The position numbers were made by a program, and so were the translations under genes. The notes below the pieces were generated by a model. It had not been told where the DNA came from. It saw nothing but the letters and a program-made list of their open reading frames with translations, and made no database searches. A DNA stretch of 64,000 nucleotides from Schistosoma mansoni (taxonomy: Eukaryota > Platyhelminthes > Trematoda > Strigeidida > Schistosomatidae), in assembly GCF_000237925.1 (NCBI RefSeq), contig NC_031498.1, positions 19,120,837-19,184,836 on the forward strand, given 5' to 3'. Within the stretch, counting starts at the first letter, position 1, and each line of letters opens with the position of its first letter. Shown one piece after another: positions 36,940 to 49,390 of the stretch.

Positions 36940-38949
36940 TATTATTCACTGAGTGAATTAGGAAGAAATGTGTCTTACTGCTATCTTGGGTATTAGTTGC
37001 TAAGCCCACAGTATACGTATAAATGTATGTTTCTAATTTGGTAGGAGATATAAGCAATTAATTATTTATCTTTGGTGTGTACGTCTGTGCACATATACAT
37101 ATGTACTACTTGCATCTGCTAGGGTTATAAATATAGTCTAATCATTCCCACAACCTAGTAACTACTGATGAAAAAAATACTCTGTAACATCATATAGGAA
37201 AATAAATACACCTTCCAGATGTCCACCTTAAAGATACCATGATTTATGAAACGAGGATCGTTATACCACATTTTCAAGATGAAATTACGAAGATGGGGAA
37301 GAAAGAAAGGTCAGAGATTAGATTTTTTTGTTATGTTCAAAATATTAGTTTTATGATCGTAAAATAAAAATAAATCATAAAGCATATAACTTTCAGCATA
37401 CAATTTTACTGACATTGAATAGTAAATAACTGTTTTATTCATTTTCACATTTCGTAAATATTAAAATCGATATTGAATAAAATGCAAAGTGTACTGATGA
37501 AGTGTGTCCAAATTGGACGAAATATGTTCAGCACTTGTATTAGCTCAAATAAATATTACATGGATAATCATCTAAAATTTAGATTAGCTTGCTTAGTTTT
37601 GTGATTAACCGTTAAGGTAATGTATATTGTAATTCTGATTATAGATAGAAATCATTTGGAGACTTCTGTATAGATGAATATAAACGGGTGTTCGACAAAA
37701 CATTAATTAGATTGATTGATTGAAGGGATTGTCAGCGGCTGGGGAAGCTTTGAAAACTAGGGAATGATGAATGATTATTTTGTTTTCACTTGGGGCTTTT
37801 CACCTTTGCTCAACTATGCATCTTGATCGTTGAACAGGAAACGTATGTGGCAGCTTATACGAGTTGTTTGTTTTAGTAAATAGTTTTAACAATATAACCA
37901 TGGCCAAAACACGTATTAACTATGCAGTAAATTGCAATTGACATGTAAAACTTTTATAATTACTAGAGAAGATACATTGATTTAACCAAAATTTTTATAT
38001 AACAGACAAAACCAAATAGTTTGGTGGATTCATAGAGTTTATAATACTATATATTACGTAATCTCTATTATAAATAGATTTCCGATAGAAAATTGTTCAA
38101 AACCAGGAAGAATAGCAATAAAAATTTTGTCCTAGGCTGAGACATTTTAAAAATGAGAACCTACGATGATTTGGTCTCTGAAACTTTAAGTTAATTATAA
38201 GCCTTCAAATCGGAATCCGACGGTCAACATCTTTAACTTTCATCAATTTCTAATACAGTACAGTTCTCATGTAATATCATCAATGAGTTACTGGTTTATT
38301 ACAATCCTATGGAATATCAAATTCTGGACATTTAGAATTCATCATGAACACTACACAGTTCTTTCACTGAGTAAGACTTCACTAGTTTACATTGGCTAAC
38401 TTTAGTCGCTCACTTTGTTGCTTCAAGGTGGGTCACTTTAACTACTAGTGGCATGGTGTGTAAACTGTAGAATCCTCCAACTCATAAGCAAATGAGACAC
38501 TAAATATCTATGTTTGAAAACACTTATAATTGAATTTCGTCTCACTGTTTCAAATGGATTGTTCTTGCTGTAGGTCATGGTTAACATTGATTTAATGTGG
38601 TATACTTCATAGGTATTTATCGAACCTTTGAACTGCAGATATGCGTAGTAAGTTGTTAATAAACTAATATTAAAGTGCTGTATTATGCTCCACTGTCTAT
38701 AAGTTTTTATGGTTTACTACTTTCATCATCTAATAACATCGTTTTTAAGTATTTCTGGTTAGTTCTATCCTAATGATCAGTCAGTCACAAAAATTATTGG
38801 TTTGTTTTACAAATTCAAGTTGTTTTCACCTTTGAATGGATAATATTTGTTGAACAGAAATGAAACGTATTTCCCATTAATTTACTTATTATTTGAGTAA
38901 TACTTCATGTTTATTATCGTAGTGGGGGATCATGGAGATTGTATTAATA
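36351..38949. other. Gene-free stretch with (AAT)n
   Basis: An (AAT)n run lies at about 36907-36939. A hammerhead-like word at about 37495-37545 and a decayed family B-like patch at about 38090-38230 are too weak to annotate as elements. Confidence 0.4.
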
Positions 38950-39325
38950 TTTAATAGTTGAGTTCATGAGTCGATTTAAGCTAGGCCACCATGGAAAACC
39001 TGGAATCACTGGATGGCACTTTCGTCTTAATATGGGGTTCACCCGTGTTTTCTGTGAGCAGTTACTCACTGAAGATAATGATGGGTGGTCACGCAATATC
39101 GCAGAATAGTTGAAGTTAGACCTTAACATCGTTAAATGCTGGCTCACTGGTCTAAAGATTAAGCGTTCACGCTTCAAACCGAAGGTCCTGGGTTTGAGTT
39201 CCATATGCGGGATCGTGAGTGCTCACTGATGAGGAGTCCCATAGTGGGATGAAACGGTCGTCCAGTGAGTCCAGATTTTCCATGGTGGTTTGTGCTTAAA
39301 TTGACTCATGAATTCAACCATTAAT
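38950..39325 (+). mobile_element. Family B SINE, fold-back copy (core-variant subfamily)
   Basis: Inverted 3' segment (38950-about 39050), then a sense monomer with body, A box (ctcactggtctaaagattaa), B box (gggtttgagttcc), ribozyme region and tail ending gaattcaaccatta. The ribozyme has perfect stem I (CUCACUG/CAGUGAG) and GAAAC/GUC, but the core reads AUGAGGA instead of CUGAGGA. Confidence 0.85.
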
Positions 39326-41374
39326 TATAATGGTACATATAACCACATTCGATTTTGATTTTTACCAGTATAAATGTGACTTCAATTTTAATATTGAAAT
39401 GAAAAGTGTGTTAAATTTTCTAATATTAACATGAGTTATATAGAATATGATTGACTTTACTGTTGTTAACGTTATAATGGAAGTTAATAATGAGCAAAAT
39501 GATAAGCAAGTTGGATACTACTGATATTAAATTTATTTTAATATTTGTATTACACGTATTAGGTGATAATATTGTATTCTAGTGAAAACAGTCAATTTGT
39601 GTATTGGTATATCTATAACAGATGGTATGTGAAACGAGCATAGATGATGAATAATAGTGCGAAATTGATAAGAATGTAGGGAGAATAAGATGTGAGAGTA
39701 GTAGTTTTAGTATGTTAGATATTTTTTTCAAAACGGACGGATAAACTTTATTGACAAAGCTACTTAATATGGTTAATTTGTAGCATCTTTACTGTTAAGG
39801 CAGATGGCAGGTGAGAAAAGTAAGTATATCATTTTCATCTTAACTTTTTGTTCTCTAGTGTATGTGTGTATATGGACTGTAAATTTCGGTAAAGAAAAAG
39901 GTAGGGAGACATAGAAAAGGAGAAAGTAGTTTATTACTTTTCCCATCTATTTTGTATACTTTTTTTATTTGGGCTTTATCATATTTTTCACATAGCAACT
40001 AATCGGAATAATGATTGAAATATGTCTAGTTTTTGTTCATTTTATTAAGGGAGTTGTCTGTTGTCTATTTAATACCATTGCTACGACTACTATTAATGTT
40101 TATAGTAATATAAGTAGAGGAGAACATTAATTAACACACCTATGTATAGAAACTGTACAAACAACGAAAAAAAAAAGTTTTAGCAATATTGATAATAAGG
40201 ATTTTTTTGCCTACATATGACAATGGCATAGTTACAATAACTAATAATACAAAAAAACATAGTTGACTACTGATACATTAAATTTTTTAATCCACTTGTT
40301 ATATGATACAATCCATTTTTACTTATAGTATTTTGAAATGAATCCACAGAAACCATAATCTTCTGTAAGTTAACTTTGACTGATGAATAATTCGAATTAT
40401 GATTTATTAAATGAAATTATTTAGATATGCAGTATACTCAAAATCCCAGTTGTTTAATATTTGATTTCAACTATTCTGGTGTGGTGCTAATTATCTTTAA
40501 TCGTTTTTATTATTGAGTGAGTAGGACCAGTGAAATGTTACTGAGCCCAAGCGAAATCATCCATCAAAGTCGTTTATAGGTTAAATAAGAGGTGATTGAA
40601 GGTTGAACAGTTGTCCAAATATCTTCAAGGTCAAGGATGACTAACGCCGACCAATCATTGGTGCACTACGGATGGCACCAAACAACAATGGATTTACTTT
40701 ATACTTCTCTAATCAGTTCTTACTGGTGTATGCCAATTATTTTGGTCGGACCCTGTTTATTCTAGATAGTCATCATGAAAGGTAATTCACCTAGTTATCA
40801 CGTAGGAAAAGCCAGGTTAGGTATCAACCATGAAGTATAATTTCGACGTAAGCTAGGAGGTTATCTAACATCGATTTAACTAGAGTAGATCAAAATCATT
40901 AACATAGATCGCCACATATATGACCTACAAGTGTAACTGGATCCAGTATGGTTATTGAGTTACTGACTCGTGATTTTGTTTGACTCTTGTTTCCAATACT
41001 CTAAATTATCACCATACTTTCTAAATAATAATAATAAATTTCTAAGCGATACACCAAACCTTCCAAAGATTAGATGTTACAACCAATAAGTGTTCTTGAT
41101 AAAACTTAGATACAAAAATCGTTAGTTTTAGATACTAACACACGTATTAAAAGATACGGGGGTTATTGAACTTATGTCAAATTAACAAAATGTGTACTTA
41201 AATATTAATATGTGAGTTATTACAAAAACAGTGACTATTAATTGACCTGGTTAAACACACTATAAGTATTTCGGCAAATATTTTGATGGTATTACATTCA
41301 TTATTTTTCTAAGCAATGTTATCCTTAATATAAATTTAAACTAAAAGGTAATTCACTATACAGCTTTTCCTTAA
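39326..41374. other. Gene-free stretch
   Basis: I see nothing supported here. Confidence 0.5.
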
Positions 41375-41599
41375 CAAATATGAATTATTTATATATAGTT
41401 GAAATCATGAGTCAATTGAAGCTAGACCACCGTGTAAAACCTAGAGGCACTGGACGGCCGTCTCGTCCTATTGTGGGACTCCTCAGCAGCGCGCATCCTC
41501 AACCCCGCCTCGCGAGATTCGAACCCAGGACCTACCAGTCTTGTGACAGAGCACTTAACCTCTAGACCACTGAGCCGGCATCCAAATATCAATTACTTA
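41375..41599 (-). mobile_element. Family B SINE with probable target-site duplication
   Basis: Minus-strand copy from A box to tail (about 41390-41581). Flanks caaatatgaattattta (from 41375) and caaatatcaattactta (ending 41599) match at 15 of 17 bases and look like a target-site duplication. The hammerhead keeps CUGAGGA and GUC, but GAAAC has become GAGAC. Confidence 0.8.
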
Positions 41600-41700
41600 A
41601 ACATTGCCAACTTTATAGACTGTGAAATATTTGAAGATCGATATACAGTTGAGATTTAGCATTATTGAATGAATTTCAGGGCAAATTACAAGCATAATTG

Positions 41701-42064
41701 TGAAGAGTACTTACTTACTCACTTACGCCTGTTACCCCTCGTCGAGGAGCATAGGATGCTCACCAGAATTCTCCATCCAACTCTGTCCTATACAATCCTT
41801 TCCGGTTCTTTCCAGTTGCTATTACTCCCTTTCATATCTCCTTCTATTTCCTGACGTGATGTGTTCTTCGGCCATCCTCTTGTCCATTTCTTTCAGCATT
41901 CTAAGTTAGGGCTTGCCTCGTGATGCAGTTTGGGGATTTCCTCAATGTATGTTCTATCCACTTCCAACATCTTTCCGTGATTTCCTCTTCAGTTGGAAGC
42001 TGATTTGTTCTCTCATACAGTAGGTTGTTGTTGATGGTATCAGGCCAACGGACTCTGAAGAGTA
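41701..42064 (-). mobile_element. RTE-clade LINE 3' fragment with 9-bp target-site duplication
   Basis: A severely 5'-truncated minus-strand copy (41710-42055) flanked by tgaagagta at 41701-41709 and 42056-42064. The (TAAG)n tail sits at the left end. The coding trace matches [20 protein letters not shown], then [20 protein letters not shown] of the RTE family. Broken by frameshift. Confidence 0.88.
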
Positions 42065-42289
42065 ATATATAGTTAATTAATTTAGTCATCGCTTTTTCAT
42101 ACGGATCACAACATATTTCAAGCCAGTATTGACTCCTGCCGTTTTATGTTCTTCAATTACATCCGTTTTGAACTATTATTCTGATTTTAATTTGCAAAAG
42201 ATTGGATTATCCCGTTGCTGATACTCTGTTTGGTAGAGATATGTGCATCTTGTGATGATTGCCTCACTATAGCGATTATGGCACGAAAT

Positions 42290-42412
42290 AGTATAGTATA
42301 GATGGAATGTCCTGGAGTGAACATGGACTTTTTGGATGCAGATATATACAGCAGACGAGTCCTAAACAGGACGAAACGCACGTCTTGGGCTCCACTGTTA
42401 GCCATATTTTAC
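42290..42412 (+). mobile_element. Family A SINE fragment
   Basis: Ribozyme region and end. The hammerhead (about 42349-42396) has stem II GUCC/GGAC and GAAAC, but the first core reads CAGACGA instead of CUGACGA and stem I is weak, so it is probably inactive. Confidence 0.7.
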
Positions 42413-43028
42413 ATGGTATTGGACAGCTATTTCATACTAGTTTGAAAATGATCACTTTTGAAATATATAACACTACATGAAAACATCAAATATTATGTTA
42501 ATCTATTAGTATTACTGACTATAATCAAAATGAATTTCTCATAGTCTAGTGAATAGCCTTGCTCTATGGTGTCAGCAAAGTTGAGAGTGAGACAATTCAC
42601 TAACAATGTTCAGTTAGAATCGTGCTCAGAATTTGAACTAGTGTATTCAAAGATTTCTAGGTGTTGTGGTCACTAAAGAGCCCAAATTTACTGGACTTTA
42701 TCCAGTAGAGTGTTGTTGAAACATAACACCAAGGAAGCCCAAATGTATACAAAACATTTATTTGATGCTCTTTGACTTCCAACTGTTCTTCAACCAACAC
42801 GCCATAGATTATAAATCTTATTGGTAATATTTACTGAAAGTGAATCTCAGTGTAACTGATATTTGTAGAAAAAAATGTACACATATTTCATCCAAATCAT
42901 CCGATGATCAACATCAGATTATCCTGGTCATTCTAAATTACGATCTAAATTTAAGATCTATTCTTTTGTGTAAATAAACTGTGTTATCGAAAAGTAACCC
43001 CAGTGTTTATATGACTTGATCATTTTAG

Positions 43029-43156
43029 TTTTTTGTGAATCACATGGAAGTATCATTAAAGCTACAAAATTAATGAAAACTTATGGTCAAGTTGAAGAAA
43101 ATTATTTTCCACAAGTTGCTATTTCATCGGTTCCTGATATTATAGCGATTGTTATG
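43029..43156 (+). CDS. Candidate host exon, unknown product
   Basis: Acceptor cattttag at 43028 and donor ATG|GTAGCT at 43156/43157. The only open frame encodes FCESHGSIIKATKLMKTYGQ, then VEENYFPQVAISSVPDIIAI, then VM. It could read on to a TAA at 43190 as a last exon instead. The C-terminal part looks like a membrane segment. Not recognised. Entry phase is one base short of a codon; exit phase is 0 and does not join directly to the exon at 49391. Confidence 0.45.
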
Positions 43157-43220
43157 GTAGCTATTTATTTTACTGACCATTTGAAGCATTAACTCACAAA
43201 TAGTAATAAGCATAAAAAAT

Positions 43221-43348
43221 ATTGTAAGCATAGATGGATGGTGAATAGCGGTGGAACCTAGGACATGCGTTTAGTCCCATTTGGGATTCGCCAAGTGGAT
43301 GTGCTTACATCCTAGAGTTGATGTTCACTCCAAGACTCGAACCCAATA
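43221..43348 (-). mobile_element. Family A SINE fragment
   Basis: Minus-strand end (attgtaagcatagatggatg), ribozyme region and B box (gggttcgagtctt). The ribozyme core is mutated (GGCGAAU, CUAAAC). Confidence 0.75.
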
Positions 43349-43571
43349 GTACATATATAGATATATAATAAGTAACTTGGAATGGGTGCCATCATCAACA
43401 TTTCTTCCTATATTGAACTTGTAACTTCAACATGTAAAGATATGATGACTGGTAATAATAAATTAGTATCCATATAAGGAATGTAAGTCTATTAATTGGA
43501 AACCAATGGTTAATTCGGTTTTATTAATCAGTCACTATAAGATTGAAGCTTAAATAGCTAATAAATTTCAA

Positions 43572-43647
43572 AATTATTAAGCCCTTATGTCCCCCCCCCG
43601 CCCGCCTTTTACTCTATTTCTAACTCTTGTTCAGTATGATTCATTTA
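43572..43647. repeat. Left copy of a repeat flanking the assembly gap
   Basis: Identical to 44384-44458 except for one extra C in the nine-C run. It begins aattattaagcccttatgtc. Confidence 0.9.
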
Positions 43648-44183
43648 ACTGAACTTACACAGTGGTCAGACTTTAACTAGTACGCTCTAAGCTGCCCACA
43701 TTCACTATCTACCGATTAACACAATGAAAACACAAATGTGCATTATTTTAAGATTATATTATACAATGTAAAATCAAATTTGTACACAATCAAAATCACA
43801 TTCTTCTTCATTGTTCCATTCTAGTATTCTCCTTCTTTGAATACCATCATCCTATACCAATCAAAGGAGAATTGATAGAAAATAAAAATAAGAATTATTA
43901 TCAAATCGCATTGAAACGATTAGTTAGATTAAACAAATTATTATCATAAATAATACAATTATTATTATTAACATCATCATTCACAACATCAACATCATCC
44001 ACATTATCAGATGCAGTTTAACGTGGACTAGAATAACAGTTTATTTGTAAGACATTCTTGAGTTAGTTGAATACAGGAGAAGACAGTTCAGTGCTGCAGT
44101 GAATTAAAAGTATTTTTAGTAGATCTTCGTGTGTAGCTTTTCAGGATCTTTGCTGCCATATCCCCCCCATGGATTTGATGCTT

Positions 44184-44383
44184 NNNNNNNNNNNNNNNNN
44201 NNNNNNNNNNNNNNNNNNNNNNNNNNNNNNNNNNNNNNNNNNNNNNNNNNNNNNNNNNNNNNNNNNNNNNNNNNNNNNNNNNNNNNNNNNNNNNNNNNNN
44301 NNNNNNNNNNNNNNNNNNNNNNNNNNNNNNNNNNNNNNNNNNNNNNNNNNNNNNNNNNNNNNNNNNNNNNNNNNNNNNNNNNN
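44184..44383. other. Assembly gap (200 N)
   Basis: Exactly 200 N, likely an arbitrary gap size. Any protein call across it is meaningless. Confidence 1.
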
Positions 44384-44458
44384 AATTATTAAGCCCTTAT
44401 GTCCCCCCCCGCCCGCCTTTTACTCTATTTCTAACTCTTGTTCAGTATGATTCATTTA
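44384..44458. repeat. Right copy of a repeat flanking the assembly gap
   Basis: Repeats 43572-43647, then diverges into a (TA)n tract. Starts at the first base after the N run. Confidence 0.9.
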
Positions 44459-45984
44459 TATATATATCCAAGAGAACAAACAGTTACTTGAATTGGTAAT
44501 TGTAACAGAATAATCTCAACATAAGGTTTATTTAAAAGGAACTAATCAAAAATAAATCTAGTTGCTATGCCAATGTATATAATATAACGTAAGGTAGCTT
44601 GATTTTGAACAATTGATATGATCTTTCACACATACTGAACAACATAAACAAATAAACATGAATGATTAATGACTAACTGAATGTACTGATTTAAAAAAAA
44701 CTTCTTTCAGACGTTCAACTATTTGTATTTATTTCATCACTGTATGAGTTATATGTATATAGTAGCGGTGGTTTAGCAGGGTGGATCATGGGTGTAGGAA
44801 ATCGTATGGTCTGTTGACTTTATATAATAACAAACATTGATATAAATCTAATCTAAAATGATGATGGTAATAATAATAGTCATTTTTTAGCCTATTCCAA
44901 TGTGTTTTTTTCCTTGATTTAAGATGAATGTAGGTTTGTGTTACAAGACTTTAACCCTCGTATCTAACGGATTCAATCAAAACATACAAAAAAAGGGAAA
45001 TGTTGAAATAAAAATCACTCCAACTCATCATAATAGTACAGGGATTATAAGAGAAGGATTTCATTGAATAGGTTTACATTATCAGATTAGCCATTAATAT
45101 CACATCATCATTATCATCCTCAGTGACCTAATTCAAATGAAATTTTTGATACAAATCAATGTGCCCCAGCAACTGATTTATTTATTTATTTATTCACCTT
45201 GTCTAAGTTTATCAAGAGGCGTGCTTTATGTGTTAAATCGAAAATAATGATAATCATTTGCCCTCAAGATATTTTGGCTTTGATAAGAAATCATTTCAGT
45301 CAAATGTCAATTCTTTTTTCCATATATACTAGAACTTATATATGAAAACAGATTGGAGATTACTTGACATGTGTGTATTGCATGTATATGAATATGTGCA
45401 GTTGTATGTATGCGTACTTTGCGTGTATCATTGTTAGGGTGAAAGTGAAATGGTAACTATTCCAATCTCCTTTAAAGTTTTTCAATCTAGGCATATATGT
45501 CAGTTGATTAAAGATCCTAAACTTTAATATATACTTATTATTTATATACAAAAGAAATATGTTTATCTTGGATATTCTAGACGTATTATATTGTGTACAC
45601 CTGCAAATGTTGACATGACAACTAGGGGCTTTGCTTTTTTTCGCTTCATCATCATATTATTATAAACAAATATTTCTTTATACACCTGAGGCATAGAAAT
45701 AATTTGAATATATCAAGTCATACATTATTGAGGTCAGATTAAAAAGGGAAAGCTGAATACTAATTAAGTCGAATATGAAATGAAACTTAATCATAAAGTC
45801 AATAACAATAATAATGATAAGACGTGACTTGTTTTAAGGTGAATTCGCCGAAATTTCGGTATGGATCTGTGACACACGAGAGTGAGATCTGTGATGAGGC
45901 ATGGAAATCGATTTGAGTCACATTACATCATAAAATGACAGAAGTTAGAAACTGTGAGTCAGTAACTTAACTACAAAACGACTA
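44459..45984. other. Gene-free stretch
   Basis: I see nothing supported apart from short (TTTA)n at about 45177-45195. Confidence 0.45.
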
Positions 45985-46135
45985 GATGATGTAGTGCCAA
46001 CTTCGAGATCTACTGGTCTGGGGTTTAATTATACAGGGGTTGTGTAAATGTGTGTTCTGACGATGTTTAAGAGATTCCATTCTAGGAGGTATGAACATTT
46101 GGCACCCCATGGTTTAAATGATTATCCGATGTCAG
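45985..46135 (+). mobile_element. Family B SINE, very diverged
   Basis: Faint match to A/B-box and ribozyme order (tctactggtctggggtttaa, then ctgacgatgtttaagagatt). Confidence 0.35.
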
Positions 46136-47289
46136 CTTGGGACGAAGTTTTCTGAAAACTCAAATTGTTTTTTAGTTTACTTCTGCTCATTTTAGAAACG
46201 AACAAATTTCTCAAGAAAATGAGTTATTGGATGGAGATTAGCAAATTTTGTCTATAGGTTACGTACTTTGTCCACTCATTTCTAATTTCCACACCGATGA
46301 TATTCTGGAAGTAGTCCTGAGGGAAGAACTCAGTGGAGGCGTTGGGCTTTTCCTTGAAGAGGGGAGTTTCAGTTTCGAGTAGGTAGACAGCATTGTTTTA
46401 ATATGAGGTGGCACACATACTATTCAGATCACATGTAATCAGTAGGTGAAAAGTCTATGTCAGTGTAGCATTTACCTTACCGCTTTCGAAACGTAAAGTT
46501 TTTTTGCAAATTTAACAGAAGTTTATACCTGTTCGCATTGTCTGTAGGTAATAGTTAGAAGTGGTTTAAAAATGTGTGTATCTTGATAGTTCAGTTTGTG
46601 CCTTTGATGGTAATAGCGTAGTTATTGAGATCAGTCTACGTTTAACAAAAGCTAAAGTGGCTTATTGAGATCTAGAACATCTTTATTTCATTTGTAACGT
46701 TGATTTAATTGTTAAAAGTGATCATACGACCCATCGATTAATGAAGATCTGGATCCTGTTTACAAAACCTGGCCTCTCCATGCTAAGAATGCCCCAAAAC
46801 CCTCTGTGTTCAGTTATCACTTTCTCTGAGGGACTATCCACATTTCGCGACATCATGATTTTAGCAGTCCATATGCCTAGAAATGTTTGCTCAGACATAG
46901 TAATGATAATTCTATTGTTATCATCACTTCGAAATACTTATTTTGGCTTCTTGCTCAGGCTTTAAACGGCTTATAAACTAACCACATTAATTTCAGAAAA
47001 TTCTCACCAATATTCTCAATAATACCCATACGCAAATTCCATTTTTAAAAGTTTAATGAAATTCTGTCAAGCAGCACTAAATAGACAATGCTACCGTGGT
47101 TAACACGTTATTAATGAACCTTAAAGAGGATGAAACTGATGTGAAGTTCTTCATGATAACCTTAAGATTTGTATTAAAGATACACTTCAATTGCAAGGTA
47201 ATACTATATGTACACATCACTGTAGAATAATCATGTTGACCAAATTTATTAAACTGTAAAAACAAAACCAACTTATCCAATTTACAACT
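46136..47289. other. Gene-free stretch
   Basis: I see nothing supported. The open stretch at 46741-46965 has no splice or motif support. Confidence 0.4.
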
Positions 47290-47745
47290 TTAATAGTTGA
47301 ATTCATGAGTTGATGTATGCATAAACCACCATGGAAAACTTGGAATCACTGAACGACTGTTTCGTCCCACTAGGGAACCCCTCATCAGTGGGCATCTACG
47401 GTCCTGCACATGGGACTCAAACCCAAGACCTTCGGTCTCACGTGTAAACTCTTAACCTCTAAACCACTGAGCCGGTATCTAACGCTGTTAATGTCTAACT
47501 TCAATCAACCCATGATATTGCACAACCTTTCATTCATTGTTTGAGGTAGATACTTATCTATACCCGACACGGATTAGACTCCACTGGTCACAGCTTCTCA
47601 CTAAAACTCCAAGAAATCATCTTGGAACTAGTCATTTATAAGCACATAATGATTATGATCAGAATGAGGTTTGAAGAAATTGTAGTAACCAATGAATTCA
47701 ACCATTAAAATTAATACAATCTTCAAAAGCCCCATTCTAATTTCA
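47290..47745 (-). mobile_element. Family B SINE, long copy with inverted end
   Basis: A near-complete minus-strand monomer (47290-about 47690): tail, core-variant ribozyme (ACUGAUGAGG, about 47385), B box (gggtttgagtccc), A box, and body to the start. It is followed by a tail in the opposite orientation (about 47690-47745, atgaattcaaccattaaaat). Read in the sense direction, this is again an inverted tail followed by the monomer. Confidence 0.82.
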
Positions 47746-48204
47746 CAATTTGTTCACAAATAACATCTCATCTAATCAATCATACCATTAATACTTATTT
47801 TTCACCCTAGAAAATATTCACAATTTAAATGTTGGTCGTAAAATTTAAAGCATTTACCTACCAAATTGAACATTCACTAATACCATGATTGAATAAATAA
47901 GTAAACAAGTTATATATTTATTAATGTAAAACTTATCGGCTACTTTAAACATTAGAAAAAAAATTAGGCCAACCGCCCCCCCTTGTATTCATCATTTAAT
48001 ATGATTAATTTACATAATAAACAAATATATAATTTAAATCAGTTAATGACTAATTGAATAATGAATATGGACAACTTTTCAATGGAATCATATTTTTGTT
48101 TTAATACTATTTTAAAACTAAATGAAATATGATCTATCAATAAATAAGTAGACTAATGAGTTTTTTTAATGGAAATACTTTTAAAAGTTGTTATTATTAT
48201 TTTA

Positions 48205-48840
48205 TATAGTTAAGATCATGAGTCAATTGAAGTTAGACCACCATGGAAAACCTGAAAGCATTGGACGGCAGTTTCGTCCTATTATGGGACTCCTCAGCAG
48301 TGCGCATCCACGATCCCGCCTCGTGAGATTCGAACCTAGGACCTACCAGTCTCGCGCCAGAACACTTAAACCATAGACCACTGAGCAGGCATCCAACGGT
48401 GTTAATGTCTAACTTCAACCAATCCACGAAATTGAGCAACCATTCAACAATGGTCTTCAGTGAGTTGATATCTCACAACAGACCTGCTTGAACTCCACTG
48501 GTTACTGCTTCTCATTAGAACTCCAGTAAATACCTCATGGAACCAGTCACTAGTGAGCATATGATCATTAACAGAAGGGGCTTTTGTAGAGATTTTAGTA
48601 ATTTTATATAGTTGAAATCATGAGTCAATTAAAGCTAGACTATCATGGAAAACCTGGAATTACTGGACGGCTGTTTCATCCCATTATGGAACTCTTCGTC
48701 AGTGAGCATCCACGATCTTGCATGTGGCACTCAAACCCAAGACCTTCGGTCTCATGCATGAACTCTTAATCTCTAGACCACTGAGCCGGTATCTTATGAT
48801 GTTCATGTCTAACTTCAACCAATCCACGTGATAAATGAAT
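48205..48840 (-). mobile_element. Family B SINE head-to-tail dimer
   Basis: Two minus-strand units in tandem. Unit 1 (48205-about 48600) is complete: tail, hammerhead, B box (aggttcgaatct), A box, body and start. Unit 2 (about 48600-48840) begins directly with the tail (tatatagttgaaatcatgag) and runs to just beyond the A box. Tail-to-tail distance gives a monomer of about 400 bp. The units belong to different ribozyme variants (CUGAGGA in unit 1, ACUGACGAAG in unit 2), so the dimer is not a recent simple duplication. Confidence 0.88.
48262..48310 (-). ncRNA. Type I hammerhead ribozyme (family B)
   Basis: Core CUGAGGA and GAAAC intact, cleavage triplet GUC, stem II GUCC/GGAC perfect. Stem I is GCACUG/CAAUGC with one weak pair. 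Predicted active. Confidence 0.82.
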
Positions 48841-49390
48841 GGATAAATAAGTAATGATTTTATTAATATTGTATCGGACAAGTGTATTATCCACTATTTT
48901 TTTCTACCTCTTCATAGATTATGTTATGTTAAAGGTGTCATTTCAGAAAACAATTCAGTCAAATAATTAGTTCCTTCTCAATAATTATTAGAAGTAATAG
49001 ATCATTTAGAAATTTGTCAGTATTGTGAATTCATGACTCTTGTATATAACAGTTACTGTACACTTATTGAGTTGAAGTTGGATAATTGCTATATGTACAT
49101 ATTGTCCCATGATATATTGAACTATTTTGTCATTCATTAAATTGAATCAGTGAAACAGTTAGATTTTATTAAAATCGCGGATTAAAGATTTTTGGTTTCA
49201 AAATTAACAGCCTGGTGACAGTCTTCTACTACAGAACGTAAATATCATTGGCTGTTGTTTGTTATATAGTCCCACAACAAAATGAAAAAGTTCTGTTCTC
49301 TAGTTCAGCCACTAACTATTTTTCTATGAAATTAAATGTCATCTCCACAGACTACTTGCTTCATAGAACTTAAGCTTTGATTTTTTTCAG

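Noticed and set aside
37495-37545. Possible fourth hammerhead (actgatgaagtgtgtccaaa, then ttggacgaaatatg)
   Set aside because: CUGAUGA and GAAA are present, but stem II does not start at the core and the GUC position reads GUU. No tRNA-like head is visible. Too weak alone.
38090-38230. Family B copy
   Set aside because: Only the tail-side words and the stem II word (gtcctaggctgagac) resemble the family; order and spacing are poor.
44129-44450. Open frames across the N run
   Set aside because: They exist only because Ns contain no stop codons.
48233-48439. Small protein with GPRFESHEAGSWMRTAEES
   Set aside because: It recurs in every family B SINE (for example 56269-56475) and is translation of tRNA-like plus ribozyme sequence, not a gene.
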